Shown: positions 22,049-33,172 of the stretch, piece by piece
Layout of the letters: each line of letters starts with the position of its first letter
How positions within the stretch are numbered: the first letter of the stretch is position 1
Source: Mixophyes australis
Lineage: Eukaryota > Chordata > Amphibia > Anura > Limnodynastidae
Reading direction: 5' to 3'
Length of the DNA stretch: 64,000 nt
NCBI GenBank assembly: GCA_036250195.1
Contig: JAVHZZ010000011.1
Span: forward strand, 58,222,919-58,286,918
Translations under genes and position numbers: made by a program
Notes under the pieces: model-generated
Told to the model about the DNA's origin: nothing
Database searches by the model: none
What the model saw: only the letters and a program-made list of their open reading frames with translations

Positions 22049-22244
22049 TGTAGTATAACCAGGGGAACAGGTATCATCTCCTGGGAGAACAGCAGCAGTA
22101 AGACACACAAGTCCAGAAGTTTCGGGATAACAGCCACAGCCAGTTTATTCACCAGCTTATAAACAGAAACAAAACACAAATAAAATCCTAGCCGTCTGGC
22201 TTCTAGCTAATACAGTTATGGAGGCCCTCGCTCATGTGTAGGAC
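22049..22244 (-). mobile_element. LTR-like segment, copy B
   Basis: Direct repeat of 12403-12598, from TGTAGTATAACCAGGGGAAC to CTCATGTGTAGGAC, with a handful of substitutions. It too is cut at exactly TGTAGGAC by a hAT end (22245), so the hAT insertion is older than the duplication that made copies A and B, or the same site was used twice. Confidence 0.6.
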
Positions 22245-22308
22245 AAGGGGCGGGCTGGCCCGGTGGGCAGGGGGGCATGTGTCCCCCAGGCCGGTCAAAA
22301 AAAGTTTG

Positions 22309-22633
22309 CAATAGCTGCCTGCTGAGCTGCAGTAATTACCCTGTTAATTTCTTGCTGAGCCAGAGAAGATTGTACCAAAGCTTCTAGGCTTAGGTTTTGT
22401 TGCCTCAGGGACTCCTCAACTTTTAACTGTTGTTGATTTATGGCAGATTGCTGGGCTATAGCAGCTTGTAGAAAATCTTTAAGCATGTCCTCCTTTTCAG
22501 GGCACTGCATCACAACCTTTTCCCAGAGTTCACACAAATGTGCATCTAGCCCTTTATCAGACATAGCTGCAGCATCTTTAACAAGTGCAGCCATAAGCGA
22601 AACGTCCCTAAACGAAGATGATAGGGACAACAA
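22309..22633 (-). pseudogene. Glutamine-rich coiled-coil frame, possibly gag-like, truncated
   Basis: Minus-strand open stretch of about 108 residues before it runs into hAT sequence at 22308. It includes HLCELWEKVV and then a Gln/Ala-rich helix (LQAAIAQQSAINQQQLKVEE, LVQSSLAQQEINRV). A related stretch is at 28877-29221. I do not recognise the family; a retroelement gag N-terminus is one possibility and a host exon another. Confidence 0.35.
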
Positions 22634-22639
22634 ATGGTA

Positions 22640-25600
22640 CCAGCAGCTTAAGGGTTAACCCCTCTCCAGTTTCCAGCCTAGTGGATGGGGGTGGGTGTCC
22701 AATGGGATGGGGGTGGGTGTTGGCTCCCTGGAGAGGACATAAGCCGGGTCCAGGCATGCTCATTCCTTCTTACCCGGCTGGAAATCAACAGGACAACATC
22801 ACTGGACAGGCTCAGTAGCATCACAGTATCGAATTATATACTGTTTTTTGCCTTTTCCCTGCATTGTTCTCTTGGTAGCCCTATCCCTTCAGCTCTTAAT
22901 CCGTTTCCTCTCCTGAGTTTCTTTCATTTTATCTAGTTTTCTCTGTCCCCTTCCTGCTCCTGCTTTCTTTTATCTAGCTCCCCCGCCTTCCCTCGTGGCT
23001 CTGCCTTTATTTAACTCCCCTGCCCTCTCTCCCCGTTGTTTTGTGCCTCTTCCCTTATGCATTCATTTGATTATCCTATCCCTTCAGCCTTGTAATCCTT
23101 TGCTCTCCCTGCGGTTTCATTAATTTCTCCTTTTTTCCCTGCCCCCGGCCTGCTGTCTTTATCTTCCCTGCTCTGCCTTTCCTCGTGTCTGCGCCTCCGT
23201 TTTTCACCCTCTCCTTCCCTCTCCCCCTCTCTTCATAGTATCCTGCATTAGCCCATTGTGATTACATATTTTTTTCGTTATATCCCTTAGATAGTACCCC
23301 TCTCTATGGCTAGTGTGTGGTTGCATCCCATAGTATGGTGATCGTATTGGATTGCTTTGTACCGCTGTAGCTCATATCCCTGCCGGTGCCCCAAGCTTTT
23401 TGGCCTCTTTGTAGTGCATTCCTTCTTTTGCCTTTTGTCCCCCACCGCGCTCTCCCGGGTAGCTCTTTTTCTCCCGCTTCGCAGACCCTCCAGCGGAGGC
23501 CCGCCGGCACAGAAATGCCCCCCCCAACACCTCACCTGCCGTAGAGATTGCTGCCGCGGCTCCGTCCCCATTGACTTCCGGTCGGCGCATGACTCGCTCT
23601 GGAGCGAGCAGCCACGTTGCCCGCTGCCGGAGCCCTTAGGAGGGGAACAAATAGAAGGGGAAGAGGGAGATGTTCTCCCTCTAACCCCCAAGCAAGGACC
23701 GCGGATCCCGCAACGTGGGACACTGAACCACCAATGTGGGTGAATACTAATTGGCTAGCTGAACCACCAATGAGCAGTAACAGCTAGTATAGGGTAAGGA
23801 CCGGCCCCTTTGATTATATGCAGGCCTTCCAGCCCCCATACCTGCATGGACTGAATGCCACCACGGCATCAGCCCCTCCTGCCCCCGGCACAGGCTTTAT
23901 TATTATGCCATTAGGGCATAATGCTAGGGAAGATGGCCCAGTGAGTCTCTTTGGTAGCCTCCCGCTATTTAGCGCGGTCCCCCCCGGGACACAACTCTCC
24001 TGGGTTAAGCAGATGCCACAGCAGAACGCCCCCTCCTCCCCCCCAACCCAGCAGGACCATGCCCTCCCACCCCCGGGGGCTCCCCTCCCCTTGCTGCCAG
24101 TCAAGACAAGATAGCGAGTGGCCTTTCCCTCCAGTCATTTTGGAATATGACCACCATAGCGGGGAGCCGAGTACGCAAGCCCGACATTAGCAAAATTAAT
24201 AAAGGCATTAAATAGCAGTCTTCGCCCATACTCCCTTCCCCCTCTCTTCCATCCTGGGGGCTCTGTACATTCATTCTTCGCCCCCCCCCCCTCCCCGCCC
24301 GTCAATGCAGACACAATCCTGCATTTTAGGTCAGTATCATCACCCCTCCCTTTCCACCTCGCACCCCCTCCTTCCCCTGCTCCCCAAGTCCCGATACCCC
24401 TCCAAGGGGACTACTGCATAGGGAAGTTCAGAATTTTAACATGTTTCCTGTTTCAGTACTACAGATGCTACGGTGTGAGAGCTTTTCAGACAGCGCTCCG
24501 GACGTTTTACAATGGTTAGAAGGTACACGGCAACAACATTTGGACCGACAATCGTAACCAAACGCACCCCAGAGGCAGAGGATCGGCGATGTGTGCCCGG
24601 TGAGTATGATTACCACAAATACATGTCTTCACAACACGAGGTTCACATAAGGTAGTTCCACATCTTAAGTCATTCCTAAAGGCACACTTAACCTGTTGAG
24701 GACACTTCGGGCACATCCGCCTTGCTGAGGTAACTGAAATCCTCATTAGGACCCTCCCACACAATCTGGACATCAGGGTAGGCCGTGACTAACATTATGA
24801 CAATTGCATCCCTGTTGATGAGTAGCGAAATAGCAGCTTGTTGGTCTTGTCGCAATGCAGCGGTCTGACGATTTTATATGACTTTGACCTACATAGAAAC
24901 AGGCACCGCGGCAGGTGGGCCATTCATCGCTATCTTCACGAGTGCTATCCTCACATGGAACAAACTGAAGTTCTCACTGTCACTACAGCTAGCCAGCTAA
25001 ATACTTTGGCCTATTAGCAAGTTGGGGTTCTAAGGGAGCTACCATTCTCACATCCGACACGTACATATGCACCCCCTGTTCCATTCTCCTATTGACATTA
25101 ATACGCAAGTCCATTAAGCATACAGTAAGGCCACACTGACAGCATGTTTCATGCAAACAAGTTAGATGCATTTGCATCTTTTGACTATGTCATATAGCCG
25201 CTTATTCGAGACATTCTTGGTATACATGAGTGGGCCTAGATCAGAGATCACAGACTTAGCTTGGACTCCCAACAGCCAGGGAGTATATCTGTATGTTTTC
25301 CCTTACCGGCGCTGCAACCCATATTCCCCGCTGACTCAGGCTGATAGACAAATTGGTTGCATTTACATCTTGCAAGTATGTCATATACCCACTGGTTACG
25401 AGACATTCTGGGTATACAAGACTGTGCCTGGTTCAGAGGCCGCAGGCTTAGCATGGACTCCAACAGCCAGGGAGTATATTTATAGGTTTTTCCCTTACCG
25501 AGCACTGCAACCCATATTCTCCGCTGACTCGGGCTGATTTCACCTAATGGTGTCTGTTGATAGTTATGGCACCCAAGCTAGGAGTACTGGGTGCTAACAT

Positions 25601-28600
25601 TTTCATTCCCTGGTAATGCACGGCAGCCATTTAGGCAGTTAATGCGAAAAGCATGGTCCGGCACATGGGGGCCTTAGTAGGAATTCTAGGTTACAGGAGT
25701 GTGGTGCCATGACTTTAGATGGTTGCCAGCACAACGCTGCATTCCCAAATCCGGCACCCAACACGCGGTTAACATGTAGAGATTTTTGGCACTAGGTTCA
25801 GAGGTGCATCAAGCTTTCGGTTTCCGGAGCAGGTACATGATACTGTCCACCCCTTTATGAACATTGATAGGCCCCCTTTAGGGCCGGGGCAACATGAGTC
25901 AGCAGATGTCCTCCCGCTAGTTGCCGGTTGGGGGACGGATTATTGCTTTTTGTTGACAGGGATAGATCCAAGAGTGCATTACAGAAGTACATGCTAGTTA
26001 CTCACCACATGTCGCAAGCTTACATCATTTGCTAGAACACAAAACTTAATTGTCGCTTACATAACATTGGAGGATAGGTTCTTCAAGGGTATACTGTTAT
26101 ACACTGCCTTGCATTCGTTTACACATACAGCTGCGCATGCATGGTAGCAGGGGAAGCATTTCCCAGGTCATAACTCGTCACCGGTGACTTAGACTCTTCC
26201 TTTCCTTAGCTTGCCGGTTAAGTTGGTTGTATACATTGGTTAGGGCAGGGGGCACCTGAGGTTTACCATGATACGTTATTGTCTTCCTCCGCCCCACCCC
26301 CCTCTTATTTAGTGCCCGACTTGGTACTTGCCGGTACATAGCATCACATGAACACTAGCAATGTCTAGCGCGTAAAGCACTTAGAAAGCCCCTTCCATGG
26401 GGGATAGTCAGGTTGCACATGTGCTGGGTCAGCTTAGTATTCAAACTTAAGGGGTTAGTCCCCTATGGGGGAAGCTTGGCTTAGTCATGACATCGGGCCC
26501 CTTCCCCACAAATTCAGTTTAACATGCTATTTTTGGCCTTTGGTTTGGGGATTGGATTTGCTACTTTGGATTGCTGCGAGGTCTAGAAACGACATTGGCA
26601 AATTTTTAGGCTAAGCAATTATGAAAGCCCATGGAATAAGCTTATCTGCACGCGGGGACTCCAAGATATACCTAATATAGGTTATACTTGTTGATGTAGG
26701 CCCAAGTACTCTTAGTACACAACATGCATCTCCCCTTTTTATGAAGTTTATAATTCAGCACAATTTTTTCCTTAGCTGATAGGGGGCATTCCGAGTGGGT
26801 GAGCTAGTGCTCAGTCTCAACACATCACAGGCGCTGTACTACTGGCTAGGGTCATTAACAGGTATACTTCACAGGTGTCCTTGTAAACCCTCCGTTTTGA
26901 TACTGATCAATGGGTTAGAGGCCGTTAGATGACTAGGGGGATAGCTCGATATGTCCAGTAGCATGAGGTACCCGCTTTGCGGTTTTATCCGCCCTATAGT
27001 CTGAGGCCTTTTGTGAGGCAGCAACAGGTCACTCGGTGCTTTCGCTGATTGGCCGCTCCTGGGACCAGTGGTTAGTGTCGGATGGCCATACACTGTTTGG
27101 TAGTTGACCTCGGTTTGTACCGCCACATGATTTGTCACCCCAGCAGGACTGAGGTGGTTACCGCCGCAGCTCAGCCTGCCAGCACACCGGGCTAGACCCA
27201 AAACTTTTGGCACTCACTCATTCAGGAGTAGGGCGGCTACTGCCACAGCATGGTCATGTGCTTCCATCAACAATATTAAGCCCCTGGGACGACGTAAATC
27301 TGACCCCTATAAAGGATATACACGGCGTAGAACTCTGGTTCCACCAGACTAACAACTGTTGCCATTGATGTTGAACCCATTCGTTCAGAATGGGGAGCAG
27401 CTACTGCTGCGGTTCAGGCGCGAGTCTTCATTGTCAACACTAGTCCCTACATACACACGTAGTCCTTGGGTGCCATCAAACTAACGAAGGTGACAATTTT
27501 ATAGGGGAAAGGATGGGTAAATTAACTGGTACGTGATATGTTGTATTGCCTCTAATCGTGCCCCTTCCCTTCTTCCTTATCCCCCCCCCTCACCACTTTC
27601 TCCCTGGTCGGTAGTGCTAGGCTTAACCGCCCATCACGTTATGTGGGGGCATGAAGGATCTTTCCCATCTTTTCTCCCGGACTAAGGCCTGATTAGTGGT
27701 GAGCCGCCAGGGTTTTGGGTTTTCGCCTTCATTGGGGCTACCGACTCACCAACTTCCCCCCCCCCTCCTTTCCCTCCCAGCCTTTTCTTCACTTGCTTTA
27801 CCTCATTCGTAGTATAATTCCTAAAGCATTGTCGGGGGACATTGAGGTAAAGGTTGCAGTCGGTAAGCATAAGCGCAGCTTGACATGAGTGTATTAAGCA
27901 GGTTCATATTCGATGGATAGGTAGACGGGGTAGGCAATAGTCAGCCCTTATTCCCCTGCTGTTCAGGGAATGGCAAAGATAGTGCCCCGGACATGTTAGG
28001 ATACATGTAGTGGTAATGATTTGGGCTAGGTAAGTCCCGCAATTTAATTATAACATAAGAGAGATGTTGTTGGTCAAAAATCATATCCAGATTAGCATGG
28101 GGATGCACTATGGATTCCCCTTTTAAGAGTATCGACAAGAAATTTAATCTAAATGTAGGTAGAGTAATACGTGTTAGGTGGAACTAGCCTTAAACACCCC
28201 TAAGTCACAGCCGATCAAGTCCATTGATATCGAGCAGACGAGGCAAATTCTAATCTAAGCGAAGGTTTAGGTCAGTGTATCAAACAGTTAGTCTGAGGGT
28301 TAGGAGGGGAGCTTAGGCAATCGGTGGCGGGCTGTAGGCTTCAGAGGCCTCCAGCTTTGGCAGGAAGAAAAGTTTGGTGAGGCGACAGCCAGTTACACGG
28401 TGCTACCGCTGATTGGCCGAAGGGCACTTACCCTCTTCGAAGCACCTTGGCTCTTGGTTCTTTAAACAGAACTCCTTGCCCTGCTCTGTACGGGCAGGAC
28501 ATTGTGAGCCCAGAGGGGGGCATGCAAGCTGACACCAGATTTAGCACCGTAAAGGAGTTGTCCTTGAACCAGTGGTTAGTGCCGCATGGCCATAAACTGT

Positions 28601-28860
28601 TTGGGAAGAGCGTACGCATGAGTTAGCACCGACCAACCGTATAGGACTTGTCTTTGAACCAGTGGTTAGTGCCAGATGGCCATACACTGTTTGGTAAGTT
28701 TGACATAGGCTGGGGTGCCTCACCATCCTTGGCTTCACCACCGATAAAAATTAAGCAAATTATAATCTAATAAATTGCAACTTAAATTAGTTAAACTTAA
28801 CAGTTGTCTGGTGTCGTTATTTCATAGTGTTAAGTTGGTTCTGGTTAAACGTGGCATAAG
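22640..28860. other. 6.2 kb without recognisable genes
   Basis: 22860-23260 is pyrimidine-rich (CTCC/CCCTT). 23460-24130 is GC-rich, with proline-rich open stretches of about 100 codons on both strands that lack a recognised domain. The rest has balanced composition and no long frame. AACCAGTGGTTAGTGCC-like blocks followed by a GCTGATTGGCC motif or ATGGCCATACACTGTTTGG recur near 27060, 28570 and 28665, and TCGCTGATTGGCC/CCGCTGATTGGCC near 27045 and 28406. These hint at an old, rearranged repetitive element. Confidence 0.5.
25190..25535. repeat. Diverged tandem duplication, about 175 bp x 2
   Basis: TGTCATATAGCCGCTTATTC and TGTCATATACCCACTGGTTA begin two copies. Both continue through GAGACATTCT(T/G)GGTATACA, AACAGCCAGGGAGTATAT and CTGCAACCCATATTC. 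The identity is moderate, so the duplication is old. Confidence 0.75.
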
Positions 28861-28876
28861 GGTATGGTAACAGAGG

Positions 28877-29221
28877 TTAGAAACTCTTCAGTCTGCAGTT
28901 TAGTAACAGTGGTTGCCTAATGGCTGTCTGCTGGGCCGTAATAGTTTGTAGTAAGTCTTTATCAGAAACATCCTCCTCTTTTAACCTAGCACAATGATGA
29001 GGGTCATAAACTACCGCCACACAACGGTGCTCCAAATTCTGATTTTTGTCTCTCTCCGTATTTACACTTTGACACACCTGTATGCACTCTTTTTGGGTTG
29101 AGACAGTAGGCTTCTGCTTTTTCTTGCCTATCGTAGCTTGAGAAGCAGCCAATTTTCCAGGATCCAGACAAGCAGCAAATGAGCTAAAGAAAATTGAAGC
29201 CACAAGTGGTGACAGTGACAA
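28877..29221 (-). pseudogene. Second coiled-coil frame related to 22309-22633
   Basis: 114-codon minus-strand frame. Near its end DLLQTITAQQTAIRQPLL aligns with DFLQAAIAQQSAINQQQL of the other copy, and the DNA is visibly related (CTGCTGGGCCGTAATAG against TTGCTGGGCTATAGCAG). Upstream residues differ. Function unknown. Confidence 0.35.
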
Positions 29222-29456
29222 GAACAGGTAGGAGAGAGCAGGACTGGGTGACTGTTTCGCTTAGAACAGTTGGGAGGTATGTCCCGCTTCACTGTGTACT
29301 ACTCGTGAAGGCAGAACTGTGTACACCTAACAGTAGTGCACACAGTATTGCCTGTGTATTTGTCTAAAATGATAACCATGTTACATCATAGGGCGTTACC
29401 CTTTCTAAAGTGCCCAGGCCCCCCAGAGCCTTAATCCAGCTCTGGGCCTGGGCATA

Positions 29457-29461
29457 AATAA

Positions 29462-29517
<56 letters not shown>
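29457..29517. repeat. (AT)n microsatellite
   Basis: Nearly uninterrupted TA dinucleotides. Confidence 0.93.
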
Positions 29518-29519
<2 letters not shown>

Positions 29520-29951
29520 ATTAGGCAACACTAAAATAGCCTCTTTTATATAGATAAATATATATTGTACCAAAAACCACCCTTTATGGATGGTGGGCTG
29601 CTAATTATGGGCCAGTGCTGTGTGCTTGCCCCCCGGGCTAAAGTCTGCCAGCCCTCCCCTGTGTAGGACCTTATGTCCCACACACACACCAAACCATATG
29701 TATATCTTTGCTCACTGCAGCAGTGTCACAGGAGGCAACTCACCTCCCAGGTCTGAGACACTAGCTGCATATCCCCGCTGCCTTATTACAAGCACCTCAC
29801 AGCTGCATCCCTTGATCAGTCTGTTCGAGACTGATAGAACAGAAGACCCAGACTGGGCCTCATGTATACAATGCTGGAAGCCTCGGACACATACCTCTGT
29901 ATCTAGCCACCTTCCAGTGATATATATACTGTTTTTTTTCCAGTCCTTCAG

Positions 29952-30229
29952 GATGCCAAGAATGTTTTACCATCAGGCGATAGAAAGCGCAAAGTTGCAA
30001 ATGAGAAGAAACAAAGTACTGATGCAATCTTGGCGAAGAAGTTAGTTATTTATTTGAACCGAATACCAGGACACCAGAAATACACACCAGACATTCAACA
30101 GAAACAAATGACCCACATAATCAGGAGTTTACCAAGGCAACTTGTTCAAAATCTCTTGATGAAGAATGTGAAGATAATGGACCAGAAAGTAGTCACACCA
30201 GACATTCAACAGAAACAAATGAGCAATAT
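29952..30229 (+). pseudogene. ZMYM1/DUF4371-type hAT transposase relic, part 1
   Basis: N-terminal piece of an old hAT transposase frame, including RKRKVANEKKQSTDAI and two similar stretches around DIQQKQM. It has frameshifts. The gypsy element at 30230 interrupts it, and AATAT is duplicated at the junctions (30225-30229 and 37302-37306). Confidence 0.6.
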
Positions 30230-32228
30230 TGTCACTCACCGGACTGTGAGTGCTTCTTCCCGTATGTTTAGGAACCGTGGCCGTCCACCATCCTGAGGGT
30301 CTGCGCATGCGCAGCCCTTTCAAACCCTTCAGTACCTGTTCCTTTAACTTAATTGGCAGATCAGGCAACACTCCCTATATTAAGCACCTGTGGTCAATAC
30401 CACGTTGCCTGATCTTGGAGTCTCATTCCCCATGAGCCTCTGAAGGTGTTCCTGTGTTTCCTCGTGTATTCAGCGCTGCTGATTCCTGTGGTTTCCAGAC
30501 CACTTCAACTCTCCTGTGGTTTCCAGACCACTTCAACCCTGCTGTGTATCATCGTGACTGTTAGCTGATTCCTATCCGCTGCCTCCGTGCACTACAGTCT
30601 TCAAACCATTTCAACTCTGCTGTGTATCATCGTGACCGTTAGCTGATTCCTATCCGCTGCCTCCGTGCACTACAGTCTTCAGACCACTTCAACTCTGCTG
30701 TGTTTCATCGTGACTGTTAGCTGATTCCTATCCGCTGCCTCCGTGCACTACAGTCTTCCAACCACTTCAACTCTGCTGTGTTTCATCGTGACTGTTAGCT
30801 GATTCCTATCCGCTGCCTCCGTGCACTACAGTCTTCAAACCACTTCAACTCTGCCGTGTTTCATCGTGACTGTTAGCTGATGCCTATCCGCTGCCTCCGT
30901 GCACTACAGTCTTCAATCTACTTCAACTCTCCTGTTTCCTCGAGACTGTTTGGCTGATTCCTATCTGCTGCCTCCGTGCGCTTCAGTCTTCAGCTCATCT
31001 CATCTCTCCCGTGTTTCCTCGAGACTGCTACAATTGATTCCTATCCGCTGCTCTCCGTGCTCAACAGTTCCAGCTCAGCTCTGCTCTCCCGTGTTTCATC
31101 GTGGCTGCACCTGCTGGTTGCTATCCGCTACCTCCGTGTACCTGCAGAGTCCTGCTGACTGCTACTCCTCAGTTCTACTCGTGTCTACAACAGCTGATCC
31201 GCTCTCCGTGCTTCTCAGTGTTCCTGCTGGTCTCTACTCGCCAGTCTGCATCGGATCTGCGCCTCACTGCTTTCATCTCGTCTAGACCATCGCTACTCTT
31301 CAGGGTCCTCCAGGAGTCCAGTTCTACATACTACTGCTTCCTGAGTATTTGTTCCCCTGCTGGTCTACCTACCTGTGCGCTGCACCTACTTGATTACCGC
31401 TTCACCCTCCAGGGACTTCGCATCCTGCCGGCCTCCAGCCGTTCAGGTATCTCTGCACTCCTGTCTGACAGCCTGCTCCTGAACCACGGTATGCATACTT
31501 CTCATTGACTGTGCTGGTGTATTGCATATCTTGCTGGACTGAGTTTGTTCTCCTCTGGAGTTTACTATCCGCTGAGACTATTGCCATCATTGACTGTGTT
31601 ATCTTTTGCCCGGATTGTTTCAGTGACTTTCTATTATTGCAGTGCTGTTCAGTCATTATTATATTGTGCAAGTTATTGTGGATCAAGTTCAAGGTGCCCG
31701 TGTATCCTCTGTATTGCAGTCTCTCCCCGTGCTCCTCCTCCCATATATATTCAGTGGTACAACTTGCTAGTGGCAGACCACTGATCCCTGTTTCCCGTGT
31801 CACCTGTTCCAGTATCCTCTCACATAGCAGTGGTACAACTTGCTAACGCAGACCACTGACTCCCCGGATACCTCCACTTGGATTCCATTCCTTCACCCAG
31901 ACAGCGGTACAACTTGCTATCCGCAGACCGCTGACTCTCATCACCTCCTCGTTTCTGTTGGACATTCCTCCTCACTATAGCAGTGGTACAACTTGCTACC
32001 GCAGACCACTGACTACCCTCACGTGTCCTTTGTCCATACAGTTCCTCGTGTATTACTACATCCATATTACCAGTGCTGCTAGTCATAGACTTTCCGGAGC
32101 ATCTCTATCATCTGCTATCTCCTGTTCCGTGATCACCCTGCTACCAGAGTACCATATTACCATCTATACTGCTCTGGTAAGTCTATCACCTGGTGATCCC
32201 TGGGTAAAGACTCCTAGTGCCCGTGACA
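30230..32228 (+). repeat. 5' LTR of the chromovirus
   Basis: TGTCACTCACCGGACTGTG at the start, CTAGTGCCCGTGACA at the end. It contains a TATA element at 30376 and an array of 78-bp units (about 30480-30960, core GTTAGCTGATTCCTATCCGC; period checked at 30559, 30637 and 30715). It also contains GTGGTACAACTTGCTA repeats at 31755, 31832, 31905 and 31984. The long 2-kb size comes from these arrays. Confidence 0.93.
30358..30416 (+). promoter_or_regulatory. Core promoter and self-primer hairpin of the LTR
   Basis: TATATTAAG (30376-30384) lies between the arms of a 12-bp inverted repeat, AGATCAGGCAAC (30358-30369) and GTTGCCTGATCT (30404-30415). Transcription 28-31 bp after the TATA box would start at about 30404-30407, so the RNA would begin with GTTGCCTGATCTT. 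Bases 30407-30416 (GCCTGATCTT) are complementary to the primer-binding site at 32231-32240. That is the arrangement known for self-priming Tf1/sushi elements. Confidence 0.65.
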
Positions 32229-32230
32229 GT

Positions 32231-32240
32231 AAGATCAGGC
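32231..32240 (+). promoter_or_regulatory. Primer-binding site, self-primed type
   Basis: AAGATCAGGC begins 3 nt after the 5' LTR. It is exactly complementary to 30407-30416 at the predicted RNA 5' end and does not look like a usual tRNA 3' end complement (no TGG at the LTR border). It immediately precedes the gag ATG at 32242. Confidence 0.65.
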
Positions 32241-32241
32241 C

Positions 32242-33172
32242 ATGACAGACCCAGATACGGAACCTACAGCCAAAGAGATGCTGCAGCATCTGGTCACCCG
32301 TGTGGAGCAACAGGATGCTCGCCAACAGCTGTTACTTCAATGCTACCAGTCGTTAGCCTCCCAAGGACCATCTGGACAGCCTGTTACAGCTAATGTTGAA
32401 GCTCCTGTGCTTTCCTCCGTTTCCCCAGTGCCATCCTAGGTGTCTACAGCTCCCACGCTTCACCTGCCTACTACGTCAAAGTACGATGGAGACCCCAAAA
32501 CTTGTAGGGGTTTTCTCAACCAATGCTCAGTTCATTTTGAGCTTCAACCTCAAAATATTTCTACCCATCGTTCCAGAGTGGCCTATCTTATCTCATTGTT
32601 TTCTGGACAAGCTCTGGCTTGGGCCTCCCCTCTGTGGGAGAGAAACGATCCTGTTTTACAAGATAGTGCCAAATTCATTTCTATGTTCCGAAGTGTGTTC
32701 GATGAACCAGGTCGTGTGACCTCCGCTGCTTCCAGCATTCTTCGTTTACGTCAGGGTTCTCATACAGTAGGCCAGTACGTCATTCAATTTAGGATATTAG
32801 CCTCTGAACTTCAGTGGAACACTGACGCATTAATTGCCGCCTTCTGGCAGGGGCTTTCCGATAAAATTAAAGATGCACTGACTACCCAAGAGCTTCCTAC
32901 GTCATTAGAAGATTTGATCTCTCTTTGCCATCGTGTAGACATGAGATTTCGTGAAAGAGAAGCTGAGAAAACAACTTCAGTTAAAGCACCTCTTCGCTCA
33001 ACCCCTCAATTTCGTCCAGCTTCACCTTGTGATTCCCATGGAGATAGGACGTTCCAAATTATCTTTAGAAGAGAGGAAACGAAGAGTAAAGAATAGACTC
33101 TGTATCTATTGTGCTGATTCCACACATATGCTCAGTTCTTGCCCTAAGAAATCGGGAAATGCCAGGCCCTAA
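32242..33172 (+). pseudogene. Gag of the chromovirus, broken by a stop and a frameshift
   Basis: Starts MTDPDTEPTAKEM. A TAG at 32437-32439 interrupts the frame. The same frame then continues through a retrotransposon gag domain (YDGDPKTCRGFLNQC, FWQGLSDKIKDAL, LEDLISLCHRVDMRFRERE). Near 33025-33045 the coding frame changes, and a CCHC zinc knuckle (C-x2-C-x4-H-x4-C, CIYCADSTHMLSSC) is read in the next frame to a TAA at 33170-33172. Gag would form the particle and bind the RNA. With two lesions this copy cannot make full-length Gag unless the stop is read through, and the frame change has no obvious recoding signal. Confidence 0.85.

Larger units (their letters stand above)
22245..29661. mobile_element. 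Interval bounded by hAT-like ends and TGTAGGAC
   Basis: The left end AAGGGGCGGGCTGGCCC follows TGTAGGAC (22237-22244). At the right, GCCAGCCCTCCCCTG ends at 29661 and is followed directly by TGTAGGAC (29662-29669). Inverting the right end gives CAGGGGAGGGCTGGC, matching the left terminus. This is what a 7.4-kb hAT insertion with an 8-bp duplication would look like, but I find no hAT transposase inside. Other fragments are present (a hAT right end AATCCAGCTCTG near 29425-29436), so it may be a composite. Confidence 0.4.

Noticed and set aside
12403..22244. Duplicated segments as the two LTRs of one 9.8-kb retroelement
   Set aside because: Both are cut by a hAT at the same base and no TSD, primer site or coding region could be confirmed, so I list them only as LTR-like.
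23357..24114. GC-rich, proline-rich open stretches as a possible host gene with CpG island
   Set aside because: Open frames exist on both strands, none over about 130 codons, with no recognised domain or convincing splice structure.
32242..32439. A separate 65-codon gene at the start of gag
   Set aside because: The frame continues in gag directly after the TAG; it is the gag N-terminus with an in-frame stop.
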